A DNA stretch of 64,000 bases from Geomonas anaerohicana (lineage in GTDB: Bacteria > Desulfobacterota > Desulfuromonadia > Geobacterales > Geobacteraceae): NCBI RefSeq assembly GCF_016458305.1, contig NZ_JAEMHL010000005.1, positions 62,001-126,000 on the forward strand. The letters run 5' to 3'. Under the pieces are notes generated by a model. The model worked only from the letters and a program-made list of their open reading frames with translations, made no database searches and had not been told where the DNA came from. Positions 1 through 9,870 of the stretch are shown here, piece by piece (within the stretch, counting starts at the first letter, position 1; every line of letters starts with the position of its first letter). The translations under genes were made by a program, and so were the position numbers.

Positions 1-118
1 CCCCTCCCCTTGCGGGAGGGGGCTCGGGGGTGGGGGAGGGTGCCATCATCCCCGCAGGTGGCGGCTTCACCCACCCCCCGTCCCCCTCCCGTCAAGGGAG
101 GGGGGGAAGGAACCCTTC
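1..118. repeat. GC-rich palindromic repeat pair (REP-like family A)
   Basis: Two copies of a C-tract/G-tract palindrome face each other: one at about 1-45 (CCCTCCCC, short loop, GGGAGGGGG, then a G-rich tail) and one at about 73-118 (CCCCCTCCCG, loop, GGGAGGGGG). The same family recurs near 6.1, 6.9, 12.4, 13.45, 16.35 and 25.4 kb. It lies downstream of the TPR gene that starts on the minus strand and is cut by the window edge. No coding potential is evident. Confidence 0.6.
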
Positions 119-146
119 CGGCGCGCCAGCCTGGCCCTGCATACGC

Positions 147-182
147 AAAAAAAGGCAGCCCCCCGCGGGGGGCTGCCTTTTC
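147..182 (-). terminator. Rho-independent terminator of the TPR gene
   Basis: Perfect GC-rich hairpin GGCAGCCCCC/GGGGGCTGCC with a CGCG centre. Read on the minus strand it is followed by seven T residues. It lies just past the stop codon of the minus-strand TPR gene at 210. Confidence 0.85.
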
Positions 183-209
183 ATATGGTGCTGCTGCCGA
201 AGTCGGCGG

Positions 210-2138
210 CTACTCTTCCTTGTGCTTCTTCTTGGAGGAGGACTTCTTCTTTTTGGAGGAGGACTTCTTGGAGGACTTCTCTTCCTTCTCCTTGGACTTC
301 TTCCCTTTCTTACCCTTCTTGGACTTGCTCCCGCTCGAACCCTTGTGCTTGCGGAAGCTCCTCGGCTCGGGGTTGAACTCGTCCTTGATGTTGCTTAACA
401 GGACCTGGGCCTCTTCCAGTTCCGGGTCGGCCTTCCGGGCCGCCTCGAGCGATTCCTTGGCCTCGGCGATGTGGCCGTCCTTCATCTGCACGCGCCCCAT
501 GGCGTTCAGGGCCTTGGCGTGGTCAGGCTTCAGCTTCACCGCCTCCTTGTATTCGTCGGTGGCGGCGGTGTAGTTCTTCTGGAACTCGTACACCAACCCC
601 AGCTTATAGTGGGCGTTGGCGTCGTTGGGGGAGAGTTCCACGCCTTCCTTCAAGAGCTTGGCCAGGGAGTCGTAGTTCTTGTTCTTGACGTAGATGGCGG
701 TGAGGGCGGTGCGGGCCTCCTGGTCATCCTTCTTCAGGCGCAGCACTTCCTGATATTCGTTGGCGGCCTGATCCATCTCGTTGCGCTTGCGCAAGAGGTT
801 GGCGAGCTCGCGGTGGGTTTCCAGCGACTCCGGGTCCAGTTTGATGGCGGCCTGGTAGGCGCTGATGGCCGAGTCGAGGTCCTTGGTGTTCACGAAGGCG
901 CGCGCCAGCTTGAGCTGGGTAGGCGCATCGGCCGGGTTGGCCTTGATCAGCGCCTGGTACTGCTCCAGCGCCTGCGGGAAGCTGCCACGCAGCGTGTAGA
1001 TTTCGGCGAGACGCTGGCGCGCCTGCTGGTTGTCCGGCGTGCTGGCGAGCACCTGGCGGTATTCCACCACCGCCTCGTCCAGGAGCGCCTTGCGCTCATA
1101 GATGCCGGCCAGGTTCAGGTGCAGCTGCGGGTTTTCACCCTTGTTCCTGATGGCGTCGCGGTAGTAGGACATCGCCTCGTCCTCGCGCCCCACCGCCAGC
1201 AGGCAGTCGCCCAGGCGCTGCTGCGCCACGGCGTCGGTCGGCTCCTCGGCGATCCTGAGGCGATACTCGCTGATCGCCATCTCGTAGTCCTTGGCGTTCT
1301 TGTACTGGTCGGCGAGCGCCATGTGGTCGACCTTGGGCGTCTCCTTCACCTTGGGTCCGATGCCGGCCAGCACCCGCTCGTACTCGGCGCTCTTCTGGTC
1401 CCCCTTGCGGACGTACCCTTCGGCGAGCAGGCGGTGCACTTCCTTGTTGCCCGGCTCGGCAATGGCGGCCTGCTTCAGTTCGGTCACCGCCTTGTCGGTC
1501 TCGCCGCGGGCGAGGAGCAGGGCTCCCAGTCCCAGGCGCGCCCGGGCGTTGCCCGGCTGGATGGCGAGCGCCTTTTTGTATTCGTCCTCGGCCTTCTGCT
1601 TCTGCCCCACCGCGTCGTAGGAAACGGCCAGGTCGTTATGCAGAGAGGCGTCTTCGGGGAAGGCGGCCAGTGCCTCGGTGTAGTGGAAGATGGCGAGCTG
1701 GTGCAGATCCTTCTGCGCCAGGATGCGGGCGAGGCCGCCGTGGTAGCGCGGGTCGCCGGCCTTCAAGCCCTGGGAGAGCTCGACCGCCGCCTCCTCACTG
1801 GCCCCTTTCTGCAGGTGCAACAGGCCCAGGTTGCCGCTGGCGGGGTAGAAGTCCGGGTCCAGCGCGAGGGTCTCGCGGTACTCCTGGATGGCGGCATCGA
1901 CGTTGCCGCTGCGCTCGAAGGCGAGGGCCTTCAGGTAACGGCCGGGGGCGCCGGTGGGGCAGAGCTCCGCCACGCGCTTTTCGGCATCCTTCTTCTTTTG
2001 CTCGCTCGCCTGCGGCGGAAGTTCCAGGATGATCTTCTTCGCTTCCAGGCAGGAGTTGGTCGCCGGGAAGGGCCAACTGAAGCCGGTGCTGAACAGGGTC
2101 ACCGCCAGAAGCGATGACAGTGCTGCGTATCTTTTCAT
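210..2138 (-). CDS. Exported tetratricopeptide-repeat protein with Lys/Ser-rich tail
   Basis: Predicted 642-residue protein. Residues 1 to about 22 form a signal peptide (MKRYAALSSLLAVTLFSTGF), so it is probably periplasmic or surface-exposed. Most of the rest is about fourteen consecutive 34-residue TPR units with the usual A/G/Y/A spacing (for example YPASGNLGLLHLQKG), a protein-protein interaction scaffold. The last 50 residues are almost only Lys, Ser, Gly and Glu, a strongly basic disordered tail. The reading frame stays open further upstream, but the signal peptide fixes the start at 2138. It is a single gene with its own promoter (2251-2279) and terminator (147-182). The specific partner or assembly is not evident. 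Confidence 0.85.
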   Translation of the reverse strand: MKRYAALSSLLAVTLFSTGFSWPFPATNSCLEAKKIILELPPQASEQKKKDAEKRVAELCPTGAPGRYLKALAFERSGNVDAAIQEYRETLALDPDFYPASGNLGLLHLQKGASEEAAVELSQGLKAGDPRYHGGLARILAQKDLHQLAIFHYTEALAAFPEDASLHNDLAVSYDAVGQKQKAEDEYKKALAIQPGNARARLGLGALLLARGETDKAVTELKQAAIAEPGNKEVHRLLAEGYVRKGDQKSAEYERVLAGIGPKVKETPKVDHMALADQYKNAKDYEMAISEYRLRIAEEPTDAVAQQRLGDCLLAVGREDEAMSYYRDAIRNKGENPQLHLNLAGIYERKALLDEAVVEYRQVLASTPDNQQARQRLAEIYTLRGSFPQALEQYQALIKANPADAPTQLKLARAFVNTKDLDSAISAYQAAIKLDPESLETHRELANLLRKRNEMDQAANEYQEVLRLKKDDQEARTALTAIYVKNKNYDSLAKLLKEGVELSPNDANAHYKLGLVYEFQKNYTAATDEYKEAVKLKPDHAKALNAMGRVQMKDGHIAEAKESLEAARKADPELEEAQVLLSNIKDEFNPEPRSFRKHKGSSGSKSKKGKKGKKSKEKEEKSSKKSSSKKKKSSSKKKHKEE

Positions 2139-2250
2139 GTAGGGCCCTTTTATTCGAGAGAACGTTTGGTGGGGGCGCAGGTGCCGCGCCGGGGGCTCGG
2201 CCCGATGCTGCCGGGCGCTGCCGGGCGGTGGGGCCCGGTGAGGTTGCCGG

Positions 2251-2279
2251 ATTATACACATCGGAACTCATAAATTCAA
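2251..2279 (-). promoter_or_regulatory. Sigma-70 promoter for the TPR gene
   Basis: On the minus strand, TTGAAT (2279-2274), a 17-base spacer and a perfect TATAAT (2256-2251). Transcription would start near 2244, leaving a leader of about 105 bases. The interval 2280-2369 towards the Hsp20 gene shows nothing else recognisable. Confidence 0.65.
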
Positions 2280-2369
2280 TTCCAAAACGGTAATCATTAA
2301 CGATCCCGAGATCTTGACCCCGCAAACCCGCACGGGGTGAGGGGGGCTGTCAGGTTAAGGCGGATTACC

Positions 2370-2397
2370 TTGACTTTCATGATAAAGATGGTTAAAT
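2370..2397 (+). promoter_or_regulatory. Possible promoter for the hsp20-lon operon
   Basis: TTGACT at 2370-2375, then a 16-base spacer and TTAAAT at 2392-2397. No good sigma-32 (heat-shock) match was seen, although the downstream genes are heat-shock type. A weak prediction. Confidence 0.4.
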
Positions 2398-2454
2398 CAT
2401 CTGCACCGGCCACGGGCCGGTTTTTCATTAATAGCCGTGCAACAGAGGGGCGCG

Positions 2455-2895
2455 ATGGCGGTAATTCCCAAGGAACCTTTGGAATGGCTGAACCTGTTCC
2501 GCCAACAGATGGACGAGATCTTCCGTTTTCTCTCCACGCTGGAGGGGCGGGAAGGCTTCACCGACAAGGAACAGTCCCCGCTGCTGGACATCTACGAAAC
2601 CGACCGCTCCTTCGTGGTCGAGGTGGAACTCCCCGGCTGCGACCGCAGCGACATCACCCTGAGCCTGTGCTGCTCCACCCTGGTGGTGGAGGGGACGGCA
2701 CGGGACGAAACGGAGCCAGGCGCCACCTACACCTGCCTTGAGCGCGGCACCGGCCGCTTTTGCAGGGCCATCGAGGTGCCTCCCGGCGTCGACCTGGAGG
2801 GGGTGCAGGCGCGCTACCGGCGCGGTCTGCTCACGGTCGAGTTCCCCTGGTGCAAGGGGGAGACGCCGCACATCCGCGAGATCCCTATTCAGTAA
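2455..2895 (+). CDS. Hsp20/alpha-crystallin family small heat-shock protein
   Basis: 146 residues. The alpha-crystallin domain runs from about residue 45 to the end (SPLLDIYETDRSFVVEVELPG, then VEGTARDE, the variable loop and GLLTVEFP near the C-terminus). The C-terminal IREIPIQ contains the I-x-I/V-type motif that docks into neighbouring subunits. Such proteins are ATP-independent holdases that bind unfolding proteins in the cytoplasm. A GTG at 2437 would add six residues, but ATG 2455 has a GAGGGG ribosome site at the right distance. The stop lies 10 bases before lon, so chaperone and protease are probably co-transcribed. Confidence 0.88.
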   Translation: MAVIPKEPLEWLNLFRQQMDEIFRFLSTLEGREGFTDKEQSPLLDIYETDRSFVVEVELPGCDRSDITLSLCCSTLVVEGTARDETEPGATYTCLERGTGRFCRAIEVPPGVDLEGVQARYRRGLLTVEFPWCKGETPHIREIPIQ

Positions 2896-2905
2896 GGAGA
2901 GGTAC

Positions 2906-5340
<2,435 letters not shown>

Positions 5341-5344
<4 letters not shown>

Positions 5345-6399
5345 AACTAGCCGAACTGGGCGAATTCGGCCTGATAGACAGGATCAAGGCAAACGTCGCC
5401 GCGTCACCCTCGGTGCTTCTGGGCATCGGGGACGACGCGGCGGCGCTGTCTCCTACCCCCGGACAGGTCACCCTGATCACCTCCGACATGCTGCTGGAAG
5501 GGGTCCACTTCGACCTCTCCTTCTGCGACCCGCGCACCCTGGGCAGAAAATCCCTTTCCGTCAACCTTTCCGATGTCGCCGCCATGGGGGCGCGCCCGCG
5601 CCACTTCCTGCTCGGCGTCGCGCTCCCCAAAGATATCCCACTCGAATTCATGGACGGCTTCATGGCCGGCATGCTGGAGCAGGCACAGCGCTACGGCGCC
5701 ACCTTGGTAGGCGGCGACACCTGTGCCTCCAAGGGGGGACTGGCCATTTCGGTGACCGCGTTGGGCGAGCAGCGTCCTGACTTGGTGCTGAAGCGCAGCG
5801 GCGCAAAGCCGGGGGATCTGGTTTGCGTGACCGGGACGGTCGGGGATGCGGCGGCGGGGCTCAAGCAGCTTTTTGCCGGGGTGCGGGAAGGCTTCCTGGT
5901 GGCGCGGCAGTTGGATCCGACGCCGAGGGTGGAGGCTGGGGTGGCGTTGGCCGAGGCCGGTGTCGTTACCGCCATGATCGACGTAAGCGACGGGGTGCTG
6001 CAGGATCTGGGGCACATCTGCGAGATGTCGGGAGTGGGGGCGCGCCTGGAACTGGCCCGGTTGCCGCTTTCCGAGCACTACCTGGCTTACTGTGGCCACA
6101 CTGATCATGCTCCCCCCGCCCTTTGGGAGAGGGGAGGGGGTGAGGGCGCTGCTACCGGCAAGTTGTATCCTGGTAACGATCCCTTCGCGCTGGCCCTGTC
6201 CGGCGGGGAAGACTACGAACTGCTTTTCTGCATCCCTGCCGGCAAGGAGTCCGAGGTGGCAGCCATCTGTGCCTCCGTGAACCTCCCTGTCTCCGTGATC
6301 GGGAAAATCACCACGGGCGCCGGCATTGAACTCACCGCCCCCGACGGCTCATCCTACACGCCGCCGCGGCGCGGCTTCGACCACTTCGGCGCGGACTAG
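5341..6399 (+). CDS. thiL: Thiamine-monophosphate kinase
   Basis: 352 residues. ThiL phosphorylates thiamine monophosphate to the cofactor thiamine diphosphate using ATP. Visible family motifs are LGIGDDAAAL (metal/ATP site), LVGGDTCAS and LSGGEDYELLF. TTG start overlaps the lon stop (TTGA), with GAGGGG upstream. The protein is longer than the usual 320-330 residues because a GC-rich palindromic repeat is inserted in frame at about 6106-6156, giving a Pro/Gly-rich insert (HAPPALWERGGGEGAATG) just before the conserved GGEDYE segment. The rest of the frame is intact, so the enzyme is probably functional. Its stop codon overlaps that of the convergent YjbQ gene. Confidence 0.93.
6106..6156 (+). 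repeat. Family A palindrome inserted in frame in thiL
   Basis: CCCCCCGCCC, loop, GGGAGAGGGG, then the tail GGGTGAGGGCGCTGC. The tail is identical to one in the methyltransferase gene near 12.42 kb. It is translated as a loop of ThiL and keeps the reading frame. Confidence 0.7.
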
Positions 6400-6794
6400 T
6401 CCGCGCTGATCCTTACCGCCACCTTCCTCTCCCTCGGTCCGTCGAACTCGCAGAAGTAGAGGGCCTGCCAGGTGCCCAGGAGGAGCTTGCCCCGGTCGAT
6501 CAGGAGCCGCTGGCAGCTCCCCACCAGGGTCGACTTGACGTGGGCCGCGGAATTCCCCTCGGCGTGGGTGAAGTAATGCTCGTCCGGCACCAGCCGGTCC
6601 AGGCAGTTGGCGATGTCGCGCTTTACTGCCGGGTCCGCCCCCTCGTTCACCGTGACTCCTGCCGTCGTATGCATCACGAAGACGTCGCAGCTGCCGGTCC
6701 CGACCATGCTGGCCGCAATGAGGCCCTGGACCATGGCGGTGATATCGATCAACTCCGTCCTCTCCCTGCTTTTCAATGTCAGGTACTGGATCAT
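6396..6794 (-). CDS. YjbQ family protein (UPF0047; secondary thiamine-phosphate synthase type)
   Basis: 132 residues, the normal family length. Conserved segments include VFVMHTTAGVTVNEGADPAV, HAEGNSAAHVKSTLVGSC and LGTWQALYFCEFDGPR, with the His and Glu residues that form the metal/ligand pocket. Family members can supply weak thiamine-phosphate synthase activity, and the convergent thiL neighbour makes a thiamin link attractive; this is inference. The stop codon (CTA on the plus strand, 6396-6398) overlaps the thiL stop, so both genes end inside one CTAG. Upstream (6795-6985) lie two repeat elements rather than a recognisable promoter. Confidence 0.85.
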   Translation of the reverse strand: MIQYLTLKSRERTELIDITAMVQGLIAASMVGTGSCDVFVMHTTAGVTVNEGADPAVKRDIANCLDRLVPDEHYFTHAEGNSAAHVKSTLVGSCQRLLIDRGKLLLGTWQALYFCEFDGPRERKVAVRISAD

Positions 6795-6812
6795 CCGTCC
6801 CTCCGACGTTAC

Positions 6813-6841
6813 GGGGACTGGCTCCGCAGGTGCCTGTCCCC
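6813..6841. repeat. Family B palindrome (GGGGAC..GTCCCC)
   Basis: 29-base imperfect palindrome made of GGGGACTGGCTCC, a 3-base loop and GGTGCCTGTCCCC. Other copies are at 19765, 36503 and 63002, with a partial copy at 63985. All lie between genes. Confidence 0.75.
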
Positions 6842-6887
6842 CTTGCCCCCTTATTCCTTATCCCTTATCCCTTACCCAGGTACAGCC

Positions 6888-6980
6888 TCAGCCCCTCCCC
6901 CCGGAGGGGGGAGGCTGGGAGGGGGGCGCCGCAGCCTAACATCTCCCCCTCCCTAACCCTCCCCCTCCGGGGGAGGGAAC
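6888..6980. repeat. Family A palindromic repeats, two copies
   Basis: Two back-to-back C-tract/G-tract palindromes (CAGCCCCTCCCCCCGG.. and CCCTCCCCCTCCGGGGGAGGG) lie between the minus-strand YjbQ gene and the downstream end of the minus-strand TPR gene. On the minus strand the strong hairpins could act as a transcript end for the TPR gene. Confidence 0.6.
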
Positions 6981-6985
6981 ATGGG

Positions 6986-7441
6986 CTATCTCCTAAAGAG
7001 GCTGCTCCGAATCTTGCCCAGGTACTTGTTGAGCGGGTTGCCCCTGGAGAGGAAGGGGATGACCGGGGATTCGCGGTGCCCCAGCGACTGTAGCAGCTTC
7101 ATGATAGCCGGGTTCTTCCCTACTCTGAGCCCGAGGTTGAGCGACCGGATCGCCTCTTTTTTCCTCCCCGCGACCAGGTATATCGTGCCCAGACGCAGGA
7201 AGTGGCTGGAGTTTCTTGGCTCCCTCTTGATGGCTTCCTGGCACAGGGCCACCGCCGTCTTTATGTTCCCGGTCGCCTGGGCCAGCGCCAGGGCGTAGAG
7301 AGAGACGTGGTCCGGGGTGCGCTGCTGTTCCATGGCAGCCTGCAGGTAGCGCAGCGCGGACGAGAAGCGGCGGGCCTCCAGTTCCTCCTGGCCGATATGC
7401 ACCAGTTCGGTCGTTTCCATTTGGGCAAGTTCGGGGTTCAC
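6986..7441 (-). CDS. Small TPR-type repeat protein
   Basis: 151 residues, no signal peptide, probably cytoplasmic. Two to three TPR-like helical pairs are visible (HIGQEELEARRFSSALRYL, SLYALALAQATGNIKTAVAL, HFLRLGTIYLVAGRKKEAI), followed by a basic C-terminal tail. The GTG start is preceded by AGGAGA about six bases upstream; an in-frame ATG eight codons on is an alternative. No enzymatic motif is present. The divergent interval to folK (7442-7624) contains a TATAGT on the minus strand but no clear -35. Confidence 0.7.
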   Translation of the reverse strand: MNPELAQMETTELVHIGQEELEARRFSSALRYLQAAMEQQRTPDHVSLYALALAQATGNIKTAVALCQEAIKREPRNSSHFLRLGTIYLVAGRKKEAIRSLNLGLRVGKNPAIMKLLQSLGHRESPVIPFLSRGNPLNKYLGKIRSSLFRR

Positions 7442-7624
7442 ACGGCTCTCCTGTCTGCAGCGCTAACATTAAGATGGGATACTATACCATTTAATTTGTG
7501 ACATGGGAAACCGGCAAGTTGCCCCCGGAGGAGCTATCCCCGCGTTTTCGTTGGCTGCGAACGGCTGCGCCGTTGCGGCGGGCAGGGTTGAAAAAAAAAG
7601 GGATTTGTGTTCTAATCTGCGGCT

Positions 7625-8113
7625 GTGGAACAGTGCGCGTACATAGGGCTGGGGTGCAACATCGGCGACCGGGAGCTGAAGCTCCTGATGGCGATTGCGG
7701 AGTTGGGCAAGCTGCCGCAAACCAGGGTCACTGCCGTTTCCCCCTTCTACGAGACCGAACCGGTCGGAGGGGTGCCCCAGGACAACTTCTACAATGCCGT
7801 GGTGCGCCTCAACACCGACCTGGCGCCGCTGGAACTCCTGGACCGGCTCAAGAAGCTGGAGACCGGGGTCTTCCACCGGGTGCCGTCGCAGCGCTGGGGC
7901 GCCCGCAGCATGGACCTCGACATCCTCCTCTACGGCGAACTGGTCTTCAGCTGCGAAGAGCTCACCATCCCGCATCCGCGCCTGGCCGAGCGTCGTTTCG
8001 CCCTCCAGCCGCTGTCCGACATCGCACCGGACCTGGTGCACCCGACTCTGGGCAGACGCATCATCGAACTGTTGACCGAGCTGACCTCGCCCGAGAAGGT
8101 GGTCAGGATTTAG
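7625..8113 (+). CDS. folK: 2-amino-4-hydroxy-6-hydroxymethyldihydropteridine pyrophosphokinase
   Basis: 162 residues, the normal FolK size. It transfers pyrophosphate from ATP to 6-hydroxymethyl-dihydropterin in folate synthesis. Diagnostic motifs are YIGLGCNIGD, PFYETEPVGG, DNFYNAVV, the ATP-site segment RWGARSMDLDILLYG and IPHPRLAERRFAL. The GTG start at 7625 gives the canonical N-terminus, but no strong ribosome site precedes it. It is followed after 8 bases by a YHS-domain gene and then by a transaldolase gene, a likely three-gene transcript. Confidence 0.92.
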   Translation: MEQCAYIGLGCNIGDRELKLLMAIAELGKLPQTRVTAVSPFYETEPVGGVPQDNFYNAVVRLNTDLAPLELLDRLKKLETGVFHRVPSQRWGARSMDLDILLYGELVFSCEELTIPHPRLAERRFALQPLSDIAPDLVHPTLGRRIIELLTELTSPEKVVRI

Positions 8114-8121
8114 GGGGACGA

Positions 8122-8358
8122 GTGAAGTTTTTGATCTGGGCACTGCTGGCGTACCTCGTGTACCGCATGTTCGTCGGCAAGTCGTCCGAAAAGATAGCGA
8201 AAAAAGAACCTGTCGCCGCCGAGACCTTCCAGGATCCGGTCTGCGGCGTGTACATAGCCGAGGCCGATGCGGTGGTCGGCAGGCTGGAGGGGAAGCGCTA
8301 CCACTTCTGCTCCATAGACTGTTTGAAAAAATTCGAAGAGATGCAGCAAGGGCACTAA
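8122..8358 (+). CDS. Membrane-anchored YHS-domain protein
   Basis: 78 residues. Residues 1-17 ([17 protein letters not shown], read from a GTG start) form one membrane helix. Residues 38-75 form a YHS metal-binding domain: [19 protein letters not shown] and a closing KKFEE. YHS domains bind metal ions and are often linked to heavy-metal transport or metalloenzymes. Start GTG 8122 follows TAGGGGGA. It lies between folK and the transaldolase gene, with no obvious functional connection to either. Confidence 0.82.
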   Translation: MKFLIWALLAYLVYRMFVGKSSEKIAKKEPVAAETFQDPVCGVYIAEADAVVGRLEGKRYHFCSIDCLKKFEEMQQGH

Positions 8359-8377
8359 CAACACAACCGGAGGAAAG

Positions 8378-9022
8378 ATGAAGTTTTTTATCGACACAGC
8401 GGACGTAAAAGAGATTCGGGAGGCCAACGAACTGGGACTGGTGGACGGCGTCACCACCAACCCCTCCCTGATCGCCAAGAGCGGCCGGCGTTTTGAGGAA
8501 GTAATCAAGGAGATCACCGAGATCGTGGACGGCCCCATCTCCGCGGAGGTCATCTCCCTGGAGCATGACGGCATGATCGCCGAGGCCACCGAGCTGGCCA
8601 AGATCCACCCCAACATCGTCATCAAGCTCCCGATGACCCCGGAAGGGCTCAAGGCGACCAAGACCCTCTACAAACAGGGGATCAAGACCAACGTCACCCT
8701 GATCTTCACCCCGATGCAGGCCCTCCTGGCCGCCAAGGCCGGCGCTACCTACGTCTCTCCGTTCGTCGGCCGCCTGGACGACATCTCCCAGGACGGCATG
8801 GGGATCATCGAAGAGATCAGGACCATCTTCGACAACTACGGCATGGATGCCCAGATCATCGTGGCCAGCATCAGGAACCCGGTGCACGTGCTCAACTCCG
8901 CTCTCATCGGCGCGGACGTCTGCACCATTCCGTACTCGGTCATGCTGCAGCTTGCCAAGCACCCGCTCACCGATGCCGGCATCAAGAAGTTCCTGGAAGA
9001 CTGGGAGAAGGTTCCCAAGTAG
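8378..9022 (+). CDS. tal: Transaldolase / fructose-6-phosphate aldolase (TalC type)
   Basis: 214 residues, typical of the short single-domain transaldolases. Motifs are [28 protein letters not shown] with the Schiff-base Lys83, and [20 protein letters not shown]. It would catalyse reversible dihydroxyacetone transfer between sugar phosphates, supplying erythrose-4-phosphate and pentose phosphates in the cytoplasm. The ribosome site GGAGGAAAG precedes the ATG. A hairpin terminator follows at 9072-9102. Short members split into true transaldolases and F6P aldolases; sequence reading alone does not settle which. Confidence 0.9.
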   Translation: MKFFIDTADVKEIREANELGLVDGVTTNPSLIAKSGRRFEEVIKEITEIVDGPISAEVISLEHDGMIAEATELAKIHPNIVIKLPMTPEGLKATKTLYKQGIKTNVTLIFTPMQALLAAKAGATYVSPFVGRLDDISQDGMGIIEEIRTIFDNYGMDAQIIVASIRNPVHVLNSALIGADVCTIPYSVMLQLAKHPLTDAGIKKFLEDWEKVPK

Positions 9023-9071
9023 AGGACGACGCGGGAGGCTGCTCCCGCAGATCGGGTAACAAAGGCGTTAC

Positions 9072-9102
9072 TGAGGGCGGGTCCTGGACCCGCCCTTGCT
9101 TT
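9072..9102 (+). terminator. Terminator after tal
   Basis: GGGCGGGTC, short loop, GACCCGCCC, then TTGCTTT. A second small hairpin (GCGGGAG/CTCCCGC) sits just upstream at 9031-9048. Confidence 0.7.
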
Positions 9103-9112
9103 ATGGTGGGGA

Positions 9113-9724
9113 TTATTCCGGGGATTGGGCGCGCTTGCAGCGCTGCAGGCGGACGTAGACGGCGATGATCACCGCGCTGGCGACCAGGACGCCGATGACC
9201 GCCTGGTGCGAGTAGCGCATGATCAGTTCCTGGTTACTGCCGATGAAGTAGCCGATGAAGGTGAGCACGGTGACCCAGATGCCGGCGCCGAGCAGGGTGT
9301 AGAGCGAGAATTTGACGTGGTTCATGCCGGCGAGTCCGGCCGGGAGCGAGATCAGGTGACGCACCACCGGCAACAGCCTGCCGATGAAGGTCGAGATCTC
9401 GCCGTGGTCCTGGAAGAAACGCTCCACCTTGGCGAACTTCTCTTCGGTGATGAAGACGTACTTGCCGTACTTCAGGATCAGCGGGCGGCCCAGGTAGTGC
9501 GCCGCGAAATAGTTGGCGTAGGCGCCGATGAGGCTACCCACGGTGCCGCAGACGATGGCCACCACCATGCTCATCTGTCCCTGCTGGGCCAGGTAACCCG
9601 CCGGCGGCATCACCAGTTCGCTGGGGATCGGGAAGACGGAGCTTTCCAGGGCCATCAGGAGAAAGATGCCGGGGTAGCCCATGGCCCCTATGGTTTCGAC
9701 CAGCCACTGTACTGCTGCATGCAT
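9113..9724 (-). CDS. DedA family membrane protein
   Basis: 203 residues with four to five hydrophobic segments. DedA (SNARE-associated) signatures are present: ESSVFPIPSELVMPPAGYLA near the N-terminus, then FIGRLLPVVRHLISLPAG with the conserved Arg and Pro residues. DedA proteins are inner-membrane proteins implicated in undecaprenyl-phosphate or phospholipid recycling and proton-motive-force homeostasis. TAAAGGAGAG precedes the ATG start. It is divergent from the pyrophosphatase gene, and 9725-9870 carries no clear promoter match. Confidence 0.88.
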   Translation of the reverse strand: MHAAVQWLVETIGAMGYPGIFLLMALESSVFPIPSELVMPPAGYLAQQGQMSMVVAIVCGTVGSLIGAYANYFAAHYLGRPLILKYGKYVFITEEKFAKVERFFQDHGEISTFIGRLLPVVRHLISLPAGLAGMNHVKFSLYTLLGAGIWVTVLTFIGYFIGSNQELIMRYSHQAVIGVLVASAVIIAVYVRLQRCKRAQSPE

Positions 9725-9870
9725 GCCTTACTCTCCTTTATCGCTTTCTTTGCCGGCGCCATTCTATACGGCGTGCGCCAAAAAAACGACTAATTTAATT
9801 TTTTTCCGTCTCGCAGCGAGGCCGCTGAGGTGAGCTCCCCGGCCCGCGCGGGACGCACATGAAAGGAAAC

